A stretch of 64,000 bases of DNA from Salipaludibacillus keqinensis (GCF_003226325.1 NZ_PDOD01000002.1:62001-126000), one strand, 5' to 3'; counted from the first letter of the stretch, positions 35,569-46,871 are shown. Numbers and translations are program-made. Notes: a model not told the origin generated them from the sequence alone.

Positions 35569-36846
35569 TTATTCTTCTTGTCTTTTTTTCAACTCGTGAT
35601 AAATCGCAGATTCAGCTGGGGCATATCCCCTTACTATGTAATGTTCAGAGGACTCCTCAAATTTCTGCTCCAATTGGATCGTTTCCTTCTGCAATCGGTG
35701 AAGCCATTTCCCCTCATCTGATGATAGAAACACAATGTAGGGGACAAATTGTTCTTCCATCACGGACTCAATCTTGGCTTTGAGCTTGTCTAAATCTCCC
35801 TCGTTATGAGCACTAATAAGGATCGACGGACCTTCGCTGTTAGCGAAGAAGTCTCCTTCAATACGATCTCGTTTATTATACACCGTTAACGTAGGAAGGT
35901 GATTCGCGTCTAAGTCTTCTAATAATTTGGACACTGTCGCTTCATGATTAACAAAGTCAGGGTTGGAAGCATCTACAACGTGAACAATTAAATCTGCTTG
36001 TTTAACTTCTTCGAGCGTCGATCTGAAGGCGGCAATGAGTGTCGTTGGTAACTGTTGAATAAAGCCAACCGTATCCGTCATAAGTACTTCTATACCGGAT
36101 GGAAGCTTAAGTTTCTTCGTTGTAGGATCGAGCGTAGCAAAAAGCTGATCCTCAATATATACATCCGCATCAGACAACTTCTGAAGCAATGTTGATTTAC
36201 CCGCGTTTGTATAACCTACTAATGAGATTTGGAACGCCTGATTTTTTTTCCGTCTGTCGCGGTAACGTTCTCTATGAGCCACAATTTGCGAGAGTTGCCG
36301 TCTAATTTCATCTCGTCGTTCACGAATGTGTCGTTGATCTATTTCCAGTTGTGTTTCCCCAGGTCCTCTCGTACCAATTCCGCCGCCAAGCCGGGAAAGC
36401 ACATGGCCTTGACCACGCAAACGAGGAAGCAAATAGCTTAGTTGCGCTAATTCCACTTGCAGTTTTCCTTCTTTAGATCTTGCTCTTTTGGCAAAGATAT
36501 CAAGGATTAACTGTGTTCGGTCAATGACCGGGGTGTCCATTTCGTTCGTTAAGTTCCTCAATTGCGAAGGCGACAATTCATCGTTAAAAATGATTAAATC
36601 AGCTTCCCTTTCTTCGATGAACATCTTTAATTCTTCGACTTTCCCCTTCCCGATATACGTCGATGCCTGGGGATGATCCAAGTTTTGCGATAATTGAGCG
36701 ACCACATGTCCTCCAGCCGTCTTTGTTAATGATTCTAATTCTTCCATCCGATATAAGAAATCTTCCTCTTTTGCAGATTTCAATTTCACTCCAACTAAGA
36801 TCACAGATTCCTGATTCACTTTTGACTGTTTATCGATTGCTTTCAC
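35569..36846 (-). CDS. hflX: Ribosome-associated GTPase HflX
   Basis: A 425-residue GTPase that binds ribosomes and splits stalled or heat-damaged 70S particles. The N-terminal HflX domain has the glycine-rich RLGGGIGTRGPGETQLE, a coiled coil follows, and the G domain has GYTNAGKST (G1), DTVGFIQQLP (G3) and YNKRD (G4). The start is GTG 36846, close behind AGAAGG. Co-transcribed with ynbB and probably spoVK (42 bp upstream). Confidence 0.95.
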   Translation of the reverse strand: MKAIDKQSKVNQESVILVGVKLKSAKEEDFLYRMEELESLTKTAGGHVVAQLSQNLDHPQASTYIGKGKVEELKMFIEEREADLIIFNDELSPSQLRNLTNEMDTPVIDRTQLILDIFAKRARSKEGKLQVELAQLSYLLPRLRGQGHVLSRLGGGIGTRGPGETQLEIDQRHIRERRDEIRRQLSQIVAHRERYRDRRKKNQAFQISLVGYTNAGKSTLLQKLSDADVYIEDQLFATLDPTTKKLKLPSGIEVLMTDTVGFIQQLPTTLIAAFRSTLEEVKQADLIVHVVDASNPDFVNHEATVSKLLEDLDANHLPTLTVYNKRDRIEGDFFANSEGPSILISAHNEGDLDKLKAKIESVMEEQFVPYIVFLSSDEGKWLHRLQKETIQLEQKFEESSEHYIVRGYAPAESAIYHELKKRQEE

Positions 36847-36888
36847 CTTCTTTTATATGTCGTTTTTTAATACATGAATTTCAATAAC

Positions 36889-37863
36889 CTATTCTAGAAA
36901 AATCGTATGAAACGCTTTGGAAAAATCAGTTTTAACTAATGTTAACAGCGCTTCTTTATGGTATGTGTCCTCTTCAAGTAGTCGAACAGCTTGAACACGA
37001 ATGGCTTTCTCTAAGAAGTTTCGAATAAATCGTCCGTTGCTAAAGCGCTCCTTATGATACTCCTTAGCAAATACGAGCACTTCCTTGATATAAGCAAGCC
37101 CACTCTGTTCTATTTGATAATCTCTTTTCCACGCCATTTGCTTTAACATGTCCAATAGTTCATTTACGGAGTAATTCGGAAAGGAGACAATCATCGGGAA
37201 CCTTGATGGCAGACCAGGGTTCAGTTGTAAAAAGTTCTCCATTTCTACGGGATACCCTGCTAATATTAAAACAAACCCATGTTGTTTATCTTCCATCAGT
37301 TTCACTAAAGTATCAATCGCCTCTTTACCAAAATCTTTTTCTCCGCCCCTTGCTAAAGAGTAGGCTTCGTCAATGAAAAGGACCCCTCCCATTGCCTTAT
37401 TCACTAATTCTCTCGTCTTTTGTGCGGTATGTCCAATATACTCTCCTACAAGGTCTGCCCGATCTACTTCAAGAAAATGACCTTTTTCCAAAACATTCAT
37501 CTCTTTTAACATCTTAGCGATTAATCGCGCCACCGTGGTTTTCCCAGTTCCTGGATTACCTTTGAAAACCATATGAAGAGATTGTTTGTCGGCTTTCAGT
37601 CCATTGGCTTCCCTTTGCTTGTTTAAATAGAGCCATGCGTATAATTCGTGAATAAATGCTTTCATCGAATCTAAGCCTACAAATTGTTCAAATTCCTTCA
37701 TCATTTCCATATATTCTTTATGCTGAACAAAAGGGGTGAAATGAGACGTACGCATGGAATGAACGTGCTCTGTCGTTTTAGTCGATTGAATGACGACGTT
37801 AATTTGTCCCCGTTTTTTCATTTTAGCCGACTGTGCCACTGAAGTCACCATCCTCAATTTCAA
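36889..37863 (-). CDS. spoVK: Stage V sporulation protein K (SpoVK), AAA ATPase
   Basis: A 324-residue AAA-family ATPase of the CbbX/SpoVK type needed for spore maturation in B. subtilis. Seen are Walker A FKGNPGTGKTTVAR, Walker B GGVLFIDEAYSL, and the sensor-2 segment RFSNGRFIRNFLEKAI. The N-terminal 60 residues are variable. Start position is not settled: several TTG/ATG/GTG codons lie close together around GAGG. It lies upstream of hflX, as in B. subtilis. Confidence 0.93.
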   Translation of the reverse strand: MKLRMVTSVAQSAKMKKRGQINVVIQSTKTTEHVHSMRTSHFTPFVQHKEYMEMMKEFEQFVGLDSMKAFIHELYAWLYLNKQREANGLKADKQSLHMVFKGNPGTGKTTVARLIAKMLKEMNVLEKGHFLEVDRADLVGEYIGHTAQKTRELVNKAMGGVLFIDEAYSLARGGEKDFGKEAIDTLVKLMEDKQHGFVLILAGYPVEMENFLQLNPGLPSRFPMIVSFPNYSVNELLDMLKQMAWKRDYQIEQSGLAYIKEVLVFAKEYHKERFSNGRFIRNFLEKAIRVQAVRLLEEDTYHKEALLTLVKTDFSKAFHTIFLE

Positions 37864-38084
37864 AGTGGATATGTTTCTGTCACAACTATCTTACGCAAAA
37901 CGGCACCAGACGTGACAAATGCCTAATGAAAAAACTAGGACTTGGCGGAACTTAAATGAAAGGTCTTCTTTTCTAATTCAGAAACGTACTTCCAAATGAC
38001 AGGATTCCTCTCAGTTTTTGAGTGACCTGATCTGAAGTATATAAAAGTATATTTGAAACACTGGGTGGTTGATTGAACAACTGA
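37864..38084. other. Intergenic stretch upstream of spoVK
   Basis: No coding sequence seen. It should hold the spoVK promoter, which is sigma-E-controlled in B. subtilis; I could not fix a clear sigma-E match. Confidence 0.35.
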
Positions 38085-38131
38085 AAAAGAGAATGTCACC
38101 TAAGCTAAATGCTTTAGGAACATCCTCTTTT
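38085..38131 (-). terminator. Terminator of the mutSL-miaA-hfq cluster
   Basis: AAAAGAG.ATGT.CCTAA/TTAGG..ACAT.CTCTTTT hairpin with a TTTTTC tail on the minus strand, directly after the hfq stop. Confidence 0.8.
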
Positions 38132-38133
38132 AA

Positions 38134-38367
38134 TTACTTATTGTCTTGATTTAACTGCACGTTCCGTTGCGGTGAAAAAGTGGAGATTGCATGTTTATAG
38201 ACGAGTTGTTGCTTTCCATCTGTCTCCAATATTACGGTGAAGTTATCAAAGCTTTTTACATGTCCTCGTAATTGAAAGCCGTTCAGTAAAAATACAGTCA
38301 CAGGGATGTTTTCTTTTCTGAGTTGATTTAAGAATTGATCTTGAATATTTACAGATTGTTGTTTCAT
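38134..38367 (-). CDS. hfq: RNA chaperone Hfq
   Basis: A 77-residue Sm-like protein that forms a hexameric ring and binds small RNAs and A-rich RNA. The Sm1 motif ([20 protein letters not shown]) is split here as [11 protein letters not shown] and VKSFDNFTV, and Sm2 is [10 protein letters not shown] (the YKHA form). Length is normal for bacilli. AGGAGG precedes the ATG, 41 bp after miaA. Confidence 0.97.
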   Translation of the reverse strand: MKQQSVNIQDQFLNQLRKENIPVTVFLLNGFQLRGHVKSFDNFTVILETDGKQQLVYKHAISTFSPQRNVQLNQDNK

Positions 38368-38408
38368 CGTATGCAGGCCTCCTCTAATCGCATTATTAAC
38401 TATATTCG

Positions 38409-39350
38409 CTACGAATAATAACTTTCCTTCAAAAATTGATGAATTTCTTTTATCCTTTTTTCCCTGTGAACTGTCATATCAAACCATTCGATCTGCATTT
38501 TATTGCGGAACCACGTCAATTGCCGTTTAGCAAACCGCCTTGAATTCTGTTTCAGTTGAGAAATGGCCTCCTCTTCTGAGACCTCCCCTTTCACATATGC
38601 GAGAATTTCTTTGTAACCGATCGCTTGCATCGATTGACATTGATCATACCCTGCCTCAGAGAGCCTTTTCACTTCTTCTATCAAACCTGCTTCTATCATC
38701 GCATCCACCCGTTGATTGATTCGCTCATATAGGAGTTCACGCTCCATCGTTAAACCGATCACAGTCGTATCGTAAGGGCTACTTTTTTCAGGTTCTTCTT
38801 GATTTCTTAAAGGTTTTCCTGTGACGTGATACACCTCCAAGGCTCGGATGACCCGTCTACGGTTGTTAGGGTGAAGCTCTTGATAGCTTTGGAGGTCAAC
38901 AGATTTCAATTGCTGATGTAAAGCAATATTTCCATGTTCTTCAGCAAATTGATCTAACCGCTCTCTATAGCCTGAATCCTCGGCCACTTCTGAAAAATGA
39001 TAATCATAAATCACTGCATTTACATAAAGGCCCGTGCCACCTACAATAAATGGGATCTTGCCTTGTTGGTGAATGGAATCTATCTTTTTTTTCGCTAACG
39101 ATTGGAAGTCTGCCACAGAAAAAGGTTCGTCTGGCTGTTTGATATTTATCATATGGTGCGGTACGCCGTCCATTTCTTCTTCAGTAATCTTGGCAGTACC
39201 AATATCCATCTCGCGATATACTTGCATCGAGTCCCCGCTGATCACTTCACCGTTATAATGTTTTGCCAACTGGATACTGGCGGCTGTTTTCCCCACAGCT
39301 GTAGGACCTACAATGACAATAAGGGGCTTCTTTTTAGTCATATGATTCAC
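38409..39350 (-). CDS. miaA: tRNA dimethylallyltransferase MiaA
   Basis: A 313-residue enzyme that adds the dimethylallyl group to A37 of tRNAs reading UNN codons; MiaB, encoded further upstream in the window, then adds a methylthio group. Seen are the P-loop [11 protein letters not shown], the [15 protein letters not shown] segment, [11 protein letters not shown] and [10 protein letters not shown]. The start may be GTG 39350 or ATG 39341; both lie inside the end of the upstream methyltransferase gene, so the two are coupled. Confidence 0.96.
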   Translation of the reverse strand: MNHMTKKKPLIVIVGPTAVGKTAASIQLAKHYNGEVISGDSMQVYREMDIGTAKITEEEMDGVPHHMINIKQPDEPFSVADFQSLAKKKIDSIHQQGKIPFIVGGTGLYVNAVIYDYHFSEVAEDSGYRERLDQFAEEHGNIALHQQLKSVDLQSYQELHPNNRRRVIRALEVYHVTGKPLRNQEEPEKSSPYDTTVIGLTMERELLYERINQRVDAMIEAGLIEEVKRLSEAGYDQCQSMQAIGYKEILAYVKGEVSEEEAISQLKQNSRRFAKRQLTWFRNKMQIEWFDMTVHREKRIKEIHQFLKESYYS

Positions 39351-40149
39351 TCTTTTCTAACTCGATTACTCCAAAATGATAGGTTGCAGATGGACGAACC
39401 TGAACGGTAAAGCCAAGTTGTTGAAAGAGGTGGCTGCGAAAGTGGTCTTTAAGGACGATTCTTTTCCTAGCCACCTTTTTCGCTTGTTCCATGGTTTCCT
39501 CCATTAAAGAGTTATTGTTGGATAGATAGCGAAGACTCTTCACGCCATCTGAGGTGTTAACTTTTTCTTGAAACATGGGATCAAAATAAATAATATCCAC
39601 GCTATCGTGCGGTTGAGTTCGTAACCACTTCAAATGGTCAGTGCAGACTACTTCGATCCTTCTCATGGCCTGATCCAATGGGGAAAAGTGGCTTTCATAT
39701 GTTTTTAACCCTTCTTTAACAAGCTGTGCGACCACAGGCGAAGACTCTAACCCGATCACTTGGCCCCCTTTCCCAACAGCCATACTTGCTAGCTGAGCAT
39801 CTGATGCGAGACCGAGGGTAGCGTCTACCACCGTATCTCCTCTTTCAATCTTGCAAGCGTGAACTAATGGATCGTCACCGTTTCGGTGCCAACGTTTGGC
39901 GCGAAACATGGCTCCATTGGGGTGAAAGAAGAAAGGTTCATCTCTTCCTTTCTCGAAGGCCTCTATGCGCTGAGAAGAGACCACAAACACCGTTGTATTA
40001 AATTGTTCCTGTAGCAAGGGGATCGAGCGTTTTTGTCGTTCTTCGAATGGAAGGTTCCATTTCTCAGCTATCCGCTTCGCTTTGGCCTTCACTGTCAAAG
40101 AAGGCCTTCCAGGTGTGGTAACGATTCCGCATATATTCATGGTCATCAT
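39334..40149 (-). CDS. RsmJ-like class I SAM-dependent methyltransferase
   Basis: A 271-residue predicted rRNA or other methyltransferase. The SAM-binding motif is DTVVDATLGLASDAQLAS with IGLESS at the end of strand 2, and the catalytic-type motif is IIYFDPMFQ, like the DPMF of RsmJ, which methylates G1516 of 16S rRNA in E. coli. The N-terminal about 80 residues form an extra domain. Overlaps miaA and follows mutL by 21 bp. Whether it acts on the same base as RsmJ is not known. Confidence 0.78.
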   Translation of the reverse strand: MMTMNICGIVTTPGRPSLTVKAKAKRIAEKWNLPFEERQKRSIPLLQEQFNTTVFVVSSQRIEAFEKGRDEPFFFHPNGAMFRAKRWHRNGDDPLVHACKIERGDTVVDATLGLASDAQLASMAVGKGGQVIGLESSPVVAQLVKEGLKTYESHFSPLDQAMRRIEVVCTDHLKWLRTQPHDSVDIIYFDPMFQEKVNTSDGVKSLRYLSNNNSLMEETMEQAKKVARKRIVLKDHFRSHLFQQLGFTVQVRPSATYHFGVIELEKSESYD

Positions 40150-40170
40150 TCATTTCTATAAGATTATTGA

Positions 40171-42045
40171 CTAAGACATCACTCGTTTAAACATTCGCTC
40201 GATTTCATATGTGGAATAATGAATTAAAATCGGCCTCCCGTGAGGACATGTATAAGGATCCTCACACGTTCTTAAAGTTTCAAGCAATTGGAACATTTCA
40301 TCTCTCGTTAAATGACGATTCGCTTTAATTGCCGCTTTACATGACATTAGGATAGCCGCTTCTTCACGAATTTTCCCGACCTTGATCACACGCTCTTTCT
40401 TTAATTGTTCAAGCATCTCTTCAATAGTTTCCTCTTCTTGTCCTTTAGGAAACCAAGTGGGGCAAGCTCTGACGACAAACGTTTTTGTACCGAAGGGTTC
40501 GAGAAATAGGCCAACTGCCTCTAACTGTTCTTGATGTTCTTTAATTAATTCTTCTTCAGCTAATGTGAATTCAAACGTTAAAGGCACAAGTAAATCTTGT
40601 AGCTCTTTATTTGTCGAAGCTAATTTGTCGCGAAAATACTCGTACTTGATCCTCTCCTGAGCAGCATGTTGATCAACCATATATAACCCTTCGTCATTTT
40701 GCGCTAAGATATACGTTCCATGCAGTTGGCCGATTGGATAAAGAATTGGCACGCCCCCGGCTGGTTCGTCTTCGTTTAACTCTTCAACAGGGGTTGGTTC
40801 GTTAGGGCTAGACGTAGGCGTATTGTCCAATGGCTTAGTATATGGCTCTAGAACGTCGCTAGAACTATGAATGTCTTTGTTGCCCGTTTCCCTATATGAA
40901 TGATACTCGTCTTGTTTCTGAGGGATTAGAGTCTCCCTGATTTCATAAGGCTCATCGTTCTTTGCAGCTTGTGGCGTATGATCGAACGAAAAGGCCATTT
41001 GCTCCGATTTTTCTCTTGGGGACTGGAAATTCATCTTCGCAGGACCTTCTGGAATTAATTGGATCCGTTTAAACACATCTCGAATCGTAGACGTAATGAG
41101 TTCTTGCAACGCATGTTCTTTACTAATTCGAACTTCCAATTTTGAAGGATGAACGTTCACATCTATTAAAATTGGATTCAACGTAATATGCAACACGACG
41201 AGGGGAAATTTCCCGATAGGTAAAAGCGTGTGATAGCCTTCTTGAATGGCTCGTAATAACGGATAATTTTTCACATATCGGCCATTTAAAACTGTCGACA
41301 TATAAGAGCGGTTGGATCTCGTCACTTCCGGCTTCGCAAGATATCCTTCTACTTTAAAATCCATCGTTTCCGTTTCAATCTTGACCATTTTCTTCGCTAT
41401 AGTCGACCCGTAAATCGAAGCAATCACCCTTGGTAAGTCTCCATTCCCAGTCGTTTGCAGCATCGTCTTGCGATTATGAGTTAATACAAATGAGATTTCT
41501 GGGTGTGAAAGGGCCATCCGATTGACCACATCGGATATGTGACCTAACTCTGTGTGAATCGTCTTTAAATATTTCAACCGTGCAGGCGTATTGTAAAACA
41601 ACTCCGTAACGGTAATTTCTGTTCCTTTTCTAGGAGAAACGGTTTTTCGATGCTTAATATGGCCTCCCTCTAAATAGAGTTCGTGCCCCTCCCGTCCTCC
41701 TGTACTCGTCTTTAAGGACAATTTCGATACAGAAGCAATACTAGGTAAGGCTTCTCCCCGGAAACCTAACGTTTTAATTCGAAACAAATCTTGATCATAT
41801 TTAATTTTACTTGTGGCATGTCGATAAAAAGCCGTTTCAAGATCATCTTCTTCAATCCCATCACCGTCATCGAGAATTCGAATCGATGAAAGGCCACCTT
41901 CTTCTATATCAATACGGACGTTTGAACTGTTTGCATCGATCGCATTTTCTACCAGTTCTTTCACTACCGAGGCAGGGCGTTCTACCACTTCTCCGGCGGC
42001 GATTTTGTTTGATAGAAATTCATCTAGTTGAAGAATATTGGCCAT
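40171..42045 (-). CDS. mutL: DNA mismatch repair endonuclease MutL
   Basis: A 624-residue GHKL ATPase that couples mismatch recognition by MutS to strand removal. The N-terminal ATPase motifs are [18 protein letters not shown] and [15 protein letters not shown]. The C-terminal domain keeps the endonuclease motif [12 protein letters not shown] and the CPHGRP and [10 protein letters not shown] segments, so it should nick DNA as in B. subtilis. The middle linker is acidic and Pro/Thr-rich. GAGGAGG precedes the ATG. It follows mutS by 16 bp. Confidence 0.97.
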   Translation of the reverse strand: MANILQLDEFLSNKIAAGEVVERPASVVKELVENAIDANSSNVRIDIEEGGLSSIRILDDGDGIEEDDLETAFYRHATSKIKYDQDLFRIKTLGFRGEALPSIASVSKLSLKTSTGGREGHELYLEGGHIKHRKTVSPRKGTEITVTELFYNTPARLKYLKTIHTELGHISDVVNRMALSHPEISFVLTHNRKTMLQTTGNGDLPRVIASIYGSTIAKKMVKIETETMDFKVEGYLAKPEVTRSNRSYMSTVLNGRYVKNYPLLRAIQEGYHTLLPIGKFPLVVLHITLNPILIDVNVHPSKLEVRISKEHALQELITSTIRDVFKRIQLIPEGPAKMNFQSPREKSEQMAFSFDHTPQAAKNDEPYEIRETLIPQKQDEYHSYRETGNKDIHSSSDVLEPYTKPLDNTPTSSPNEPTPVEELNEDEPAGGVPILYPIGQLHGTYILAQNDEGLYMVDQHAAQERIKYEYFRDKLASTNKELQDLLVPLTFEFTLAEEELIKEHQEQLEAVGLFLEPFGTKTFVVRACPTWFPKGQEEETIEEMLEQLKKERVIKVGKIREEAAILMSCKAAIKANRHLTRDEMFQLLETLRTCEDPYTCPHGRPILIHYSTYEIERMFKRVMS

Positions 42046-42061
42046 ACTGCACCTCCTCTCC

Positions 42062-44707
42062 TTATTTTTTCAACTTTCTTTGCAAGTTATCTAACATTTG
42101 AATCGCTTCAATTGGACTCATGTGTAACAGGTTGGCAGAAGAAAGCTCTGCTAACACTTTTTTCTGATCGTCTTTCAAGTTGGACTTAGTATGTTTTTCA
42201 GACGGTGCCACATCGTCTTGAAATAACGTCAATTGTTCCGGCTCATCCTTTGGGGCCTCTCGAAAAAACGAACGACTTTCCCCTTCAGAGGATTGCCCTT
42301 CAGCCACTCTTTTTTGGTAATCTCTCATATCAGACTGGTCTTTTTCAAACTCTTTTAAAATAGCTTTTGCTCTCGATATGAGTTTCTCAGGGAGTTCAGC
42401 AAGTTCAGCCACATAAATACCGTAACTGCGATCAGCGGCGCCATCAATTACTTTATGAAGGAAGACCACCGCCCCATTTTCTTCCATCGCTGAAACATGG
42501 ACATTCTTTAATCTCGGTAGCTTCGCTTCTAATGTGGTCAATTCATGATAGTGGGTGGAAAAGAGCGTTTTAGCACCGATTTCATCATGGATATATTCGA
42601 TAATTGCCTGCGCTAATGACATCCCATCATAGGTGGACGTCCCTCGGCCAATTTCGTCTAATAATACTAAACTTTTTCTTGTCGCTTTCGATACAGCGTG
42701 TTTTGTTTCAAGCATTTCAACCATGAACGTGCTCTGCCCTTGAGCTAGATCATCAGCAGCGCCAATTCTAGTGAAAATTTGATCAAGTATAATGAGTTTA
42801 GCTTCGTTGGCTGGAATGTAGCACCCTATTTGAGCCATGATTGAAATCAACGCAAGCTGGCGCATATACGTGCTCTTTCCGGCCATGTTAGGCCCAGTAA
42901 TTAGGAGCAGTTCACGGTCTTCGGTTAACTCGATATCATTTGCTATATACTTTCCTTCATCAATCATCTTTTCTACAACTGGGTGACGCCCTTCACTTAT
43001 GACGACATCTCCTTCAGCTTGAAGCTCCGGTTTAACATAGTGATTTCGTTCAGCTACCTCTGCAAAACTTTGTAAAATATCAAACGTACTGATGACGTTA
43101 GCTAATTGTTGCAACGGCCGGATAAACGGTTTCACCTTTTCGCGAATTTCCATAAACAATTCATATTCCAGTTTCTCACTTTTCTCTTCCGCTTCTAGTA
43201 TGAGCGTCTCTTTTTCCTTTAGCTCATCCGTAATAAAACGCTCTGCATTCGTCAGTGTTTGCTTTCGTTCATATCTGCCTTCTGGAAGATGAGGTAAATT
43301 TGGTTTGGTCACTTCAATAAAGTATCCAAAAACTTTATTAAAACCTACTTTGAGAGATCGAATACCAGTAACCTCTTTTTCTTGTTTTTCAAGGCGGGCA
43401 ATCCACGCCTTCCCATTTTTCATCGCATCGCGGTATTCGTCAAGTTGTGTGGAGTATCCGTCCTTGATGAGTCCGCCCTCTGTAATACTAATAGGGCATT
43501 GTTCCTCAATACTTTCTTCAAGAAGTTGCCTCAGTTGTTGGCATTCCCCCACATCTTCCATTAATGAACTCCCGTATGAACTCTCCATAGAGCGGATCGT
43601 CTCAAAAATCGCCGGAATTTTCTCTAGAGATTTCTTTAATTGGATTAAATCCCGACCATTCACGTTTCCAAAGGCCACTCTACCGGACAGACGCTCTAAA
43701 TCATACACACCTTGCAATTGCTCTTGTAAATGCTCTCTTTCAAAAAAGTGATCATATAGTTTACCAACCAGTTCATGTCTTTGTTCAATAACCTCCCGAT
43801 TTAACAAGGGACGTTCGATCCATTGTTTCAGCATCCGACCGCCCATCGCTGTTGCCGTGCGATCAAGGACCCAAAGAAGGGAACCTTGCTTTTTCTTTTC
43901 TCTCAACGTTTCTACTAATTCAAGATTTCGTTTAGAGTGAACATCCATCGACATAAATTCTTGTGGTAAATAGAATTGAGCCGGCTGAAGATGGTCTAAG
44001 GATCTCTTCGTCGTCCGTTTTAAATACCAGATTAATTGAAAACAAGTTTCTTTCACTTTACCGTCGGACAAGCCATTGACTAAGGAAATCCCGTCGTCAA
44101 TGGGCTCTGTGTGGTCTTCAAATGACAATGTCACACGAAGTCTTTTTGTCAATTCTTCCCTCTTTTGTTCAGAAAACGAAGATGGAACAATCACCTCTCT
44201 CGGGCGAAAACCTGCCATTTCATTCATTAAATCTGTGAAATCGGATAACGTCGTGACAAGGAATTCACCTGTGGTCATATCTGCAGCAGCTAAACCTAGT
44301 TCATCTCCTTCAAAGGGTGTGACAGAAAGAAGATAATTGTTCTCTTTCTCACCGACAGCTCGTCCTTCCATAACCGTCCCTGGTGTAATCACTTGAACCA
44401 CTTCACGGCGGACGACACCTTTGGCTTGCGCAGGGTCTTCTGTTTGCTCACAGATAGCCACCTTATATCCTTTTTCTATTAATTGCGCTATGTATTGTTC
44501 AGAAGAGTGATGAGGTACTCCGCACATTGGGATACCATCTTCCCCTTTACCTCTCGAAGTCAACGTAATTTCAAGTTCTTTCGCCGCTTTCTTCGCATCG
44601 TCATAAAACAACTCATAAAAGTCGCCTAAACGAAAAAATAAAAAAGCATCTTCAAATTCTGCTTTAATCCGTAAATATTGCTCCATCATAGGTGTGACTG
44701 TTGCCAT
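42062..44707 (-). CDS. mutS: DNA mismatch repair protein MutS
   Basis: An 881-residue mismatch sensor. The N-terminal domain has [15 protein letters not shown] with the mismatch-stacking Phe, the ATPase has [13 protein letters not shown] and [17 protein letters not shown] sliding-clamp motif QLTLF lies in the C-terminal tail, which is longer and more acidic than usual. The ATG at 44707 ([12 protein letters not shown]) fits other MutS starts better than the ATG at 44737. First gene of mutS-mutL. Confidence 0.96.
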   Translation of the reverse strand: MATVTPMMEQYLRIKAEFEDAFLFFRLGDFYELFYDDAKKAAKELEITLTSRGKGEDGIPMCGVPHHSSEQYIAQLIEKGYKVAICEQTEDPAQAKGVVRREVVQVITPGTVMEGRAVGEKENNYLLSVTPFEGDELGLAAADMTTGEFLVTTLSDFTDLMNEMAGFRPREVIVPSSFSEQKREELTKRLRVTLSFEDHTEPIDDGISLVNGLSDGKVKETCFQLIWYLKRTTKRSLDHLQPAQFYLPQEFMSMDVHSKRNLELVETLREKKKQGSLLWVLDRTATAMGGRMLKQWIERPLLNREVIEQRHELVGKLYDHFFEREHLQEQLQGVYDLERLSGRVAFGNVNGRDLIQLKKSLEKIPAIFETIRSMESSYGSSLMEDVGECQQLRQLLEESIEEQCPISITEGGLIKDGYSTQLDEYRDAMKNGKAWIARLEKQEKEVTGIRSLKVGFNKVFGYFIEVTKPNLPHLPEGRYERKQTLTNAERFITDELKEKETLILEAEEKSEKLEYELFMEIREKVKPFIRPLQQLANVISTFDILQSFAEVAERNHYVKPELQAEGDVVISEGRHPVVEKMIDEGKYIANDIELTEDRELLLITGPNMAGKSTYMRQLALISIMAQIGCYIPANEAKLIILDQIFTRIGAADDLAQGQSTFMVEMLETKHAVSKATRKSLVLLDEIGRGTSTYDGMSLAQAIIEYIHDEIGAKTLFSTHYHELTTLEAKLPRLKNVHVSAMEENGAVVFLHKVIDGAADRSYGIYVAELAELPEKLISRAKAILKEFEKDQSDMRDYQKRVAEGQSSEGESRSFFREAPKDEPEQLTLFQDDVAPSEKHTKSNLKDDQKKVLAELSSANLLHMSPIEAIQMLDNLQRKLKK

Positions 44708-44800
44708 ATATATCATCCAACCTTTAAGTATCGTCATTTCGTCATAAATACGGCTTTATTATATCATAATCCAAGCCATGACTTCATATTTTCGAAACAA

Positions 44801-44836
44801 TGAAAACAGGAAGAAAGTGACTCTTTCTCCCTGCTT
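44801..44836 (-). terminator. Terminator of cotE
   Basis: AACAGG.AGAAAG/CTTTCT.CCTGCTT hairpin (44805-44836) with TTTTC tail on the minus strand, 11 bp after the cotE stop; mutS has its own promoter after it. Confidence 0.7.
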
Positions 44837-44846
44837 GAGGATGGCT

Positions 44847-45419
44847 TTATTCTTCTAATTCACCCATTAAGAAATTCGGATCTAAATCCTCGAACTTCTC
44901 ATCTTCTATTGGATCTTCCCAAAGTTCTTCATCCATCTCATCTGAAGTTCCTTCAGGATTTACAAGCACACTCATTTTTGTTTCCCCGATGACTTCTACT
45001 AAAAATTCTCTTTCCACTTGGACTTCAACATCTTTTCCGTTTGAAGCGATCAGAGCTTCCAGCGTATTAGGCTGTTGAATCGTTCGTGCTATGACTTCAA
45101 CATCATCCGAAAGGATATCGCTATCTTGCATCACTAATGACACCACATCGTTGTACGCGACCGTTTCCGTTGCTACATTTGTTTTCGTGTTGCCGGAGTA
45201 AGAATACCAAATATTAATATCGTAATTCCCATTGATCTCTACAGCGTCTCCTTTCTTTTTAGAACCATACTTGTGGTTGATGATCCAGCATCCTAATATA
45301 CTAGTAGGCTTATCCCCTGGAGTAATAGAATGCTTTGTTTCAGAAAATTTCCGTCCTTTTCCGCAAACCGCCTTCGTTATAATCTCTCTGTAATGAACAT
45401 CTTTGTCTGTTGCTGACAT
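44847..45419 (-). CDS. cotE: Spore coat morphogenetic protein CotE
   Basis: A 190-residue protein that organises the outer spore coat in B. subtilis. Seen is the conserved start HYREIITKAVCGKGRKFS, the SILGCWIINHKY segment, and VNGNYDINIWYSY-like core (EINGNYDINIWYSYS). The C-terminal 35 residues are very acidic (EELWEDPIEDEKFEDLDPN), as in the family, where the tail is needed for placing coat proteins. GAGGAGG precedes the ATG. Same position as in B. subtilis, upstream of mutS. Confidence 0.96.
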   Translation of the reverse strand: MSATDKDVHYREIITKAVCGKGRKFSETKHSITPGDKPTSILGCWIINHKYGSKKKGDAVEINGNYDINIWYSYSGNTKTNVATETVAYNDVVSLVMQDSDILSDDVEVIARTIQQPNTLEALIASNGKDVEVQVEREFLVEVIGETKMSVLVNPEGTSDEMDEELWEDPIEDEKFEDLDPNFLMGELEE

Positions 45420-45712
45420 CGCTTTCCCTCCTCACGCGTAAGTGAACCTAAATCATTCCCTGCAATTTAATAAGATTACATTCCAACGTATGCTTGAAAA
45501 ATGACAAGTATGCGATGAATAGTGGTCTGAGCATTAATTAGACCGGATACTTGTATCATGAGTTCAATTATGTATATGACTCGATATTCTAAAACATGAT
45601 GAAAATTTAAAATTCACTTTTCTCCCTAATCAACAGGACAAGAACGTACATCTGTAGCATTTATACCGGTTTAGCAGGCATCCGTGAAGAAATCCATCAT
45701 AATGGTACATAG
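45420..45712. other. Intergenic stretch upstream of cotE
   Basis: About 300 bp without a supportable gene. In B. subtilis cotE has sigma-E and sigma-K promoters, and those of this gene should be here; none could be fixed with confidence. Confidence 0.35.
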
Positions 45713-45740
45713 AAAAAAGGACTTGAAAAAATTCAAGTCC
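45713..45740 (-). terminator. Terminator of the M14-type peptidase gene
   Basis: GGACTTGAA/TTCAAGTCC stem (45719-45740) with TTTTTTC tail on the minus strand, 6 bp after the stop. Confidence 0.85.
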
Positions 45741-45746
45741 GAAAAG

Positions 45747-46871
45747 TTATTGTTCATTTATGGCATCGTCGCTAAGAACTTGTTCGCTTGTTAAGACAGC
45801 TTGTAACCCTTTCCTTCCTTTATCAATCACTTGCTGCTTCCAACTTTCATCTTCTGGATAAAAGAGAAGACGAAAATCTTTTTTTATTTTTTGTTCATCT
45901 TCTTTCTTTTCCACACCTTTAAAATACAATAGATTCTCATTAATCATCGTCTGCGTGCATTGAACATAGCCATCTATTGACTCCTCAAGCGTCCCAAACT
46001 CAAATAAACAGACTGTACTTTGTTTATTAGGATATAACTTCCTTAATTTTTCATCGAAATACTGTGTAGAATCGCCCGGCACTGAGGTAGATACTTTTTC
46101 AACTGGTGAATGATCGATCTGTTTTTTTAACTCTTCTTCCGAACGTCGGTCTCCCTCCATAAAATTCAAAGATAACTCATCTTTAGGCCCTCCGCCTGTA
46201 TGCAAATCTAAATGAATGAGATGGTCATATTCTTTGATCCACTCGAAATAATTGTTCTGAAACTTAACGGTAGGTTCGTCAGATTCTTCTCCTCCGAAAA
46301 AAATGCTTGTTGGATAAGCATGTTGCCCTTCAGGGGTATTTTTAAATTGTTCAAGTTCTTCCATGGTAAACATTGTTGCCAATTTCAAGGACAACTTTTC
46401 ATTATGCATCTTTAAATCTTTCATTGGTTCGGTTGGAGCAAACATGTTTTCGTGAACATCATGTGTAGCAGTGGTATCTACGCTTGTCCAGTCTCTAATA
46501 TAATTACGATTTAAATCAACATTGTTTTCTGAGACTCTTCTCCAATTCCTCATTCCCCAAGGGTTCACCCCATGAACGAGTCGAATCCCTGTTGTACGAG
46601 GATTCACATAAGGCAAATGTTTTTCAATAAACACATTCATTATAGCACTACCTGCGTAACCTTCGATGCCATGTTCACCAGACGTGATCGTAATTAAGTG
46701 TTGCTTTTCCTCGATTGCATCAGCAAGAAGGATATCCGTTGTATTGTCTTGGTCTCTAGATCCTATATGATAATTCTCTAGAGTGGCATTTGGCCAATAT
46801 GCTTTGATTGTATTTAACTGTTTTCGAAATTTTTCACGGGATTTTTCATAGGTCTCACTGAAATAGGACAT
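45747..46871 (-). CDS. M14-type zinc carboxypeptidase family protein (DUF2817)
   Basis: A 374-residue predicted metallopeptidase. The zinc ligands of the M14 fold are seen as HxxE in SGEHGIEGYAG and a later His in LIHLDLHTGGG; NVDLNRNY holds the substrate-binding Asn-Arg, and LFEFGT carries the catalytic Glu. No signal peptide, so it is cytoplasmic. The substrate is not known. It lies between ricA and cotE, with its own terminator; this gene is not part of the B. subtilis order. AGAGGTG precedes the ATG. Confidence 0.85.
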   Translation of the reverse strand: MSYFSETYEKSREKFRKQLNTIKAYWPNATLENYHIGSRDQDNTTDILLADAIEEKQHLITITSGEHGIEGYAGSAIMNVFIEKHLPYVNPRTTGIRLVHGVNPWGMRNWRRVSENNVDLNRNYIRDWTSVDTTATHDVHENMFAPTEPMKDLKMHNEKLSLKLATMFTMEELEQFKNTPEGQHAYPTSIFFGGEESDEPTVKFQNNYFEWIKEYDHLIHLDLHTGGGPKDELSLNFMEGDRRSEEELKKQIDHSPVEKVSTSVPGDSTQYFDEKLRKLYPNKQSTVCLFEFGTLEESIDGYVQCTQTMINENLLYFKGVEKKEDEQKIKKDFRLLFYPEDESWKQQVIDKGRKGLQAVLTSEQVLSDDAINEQ

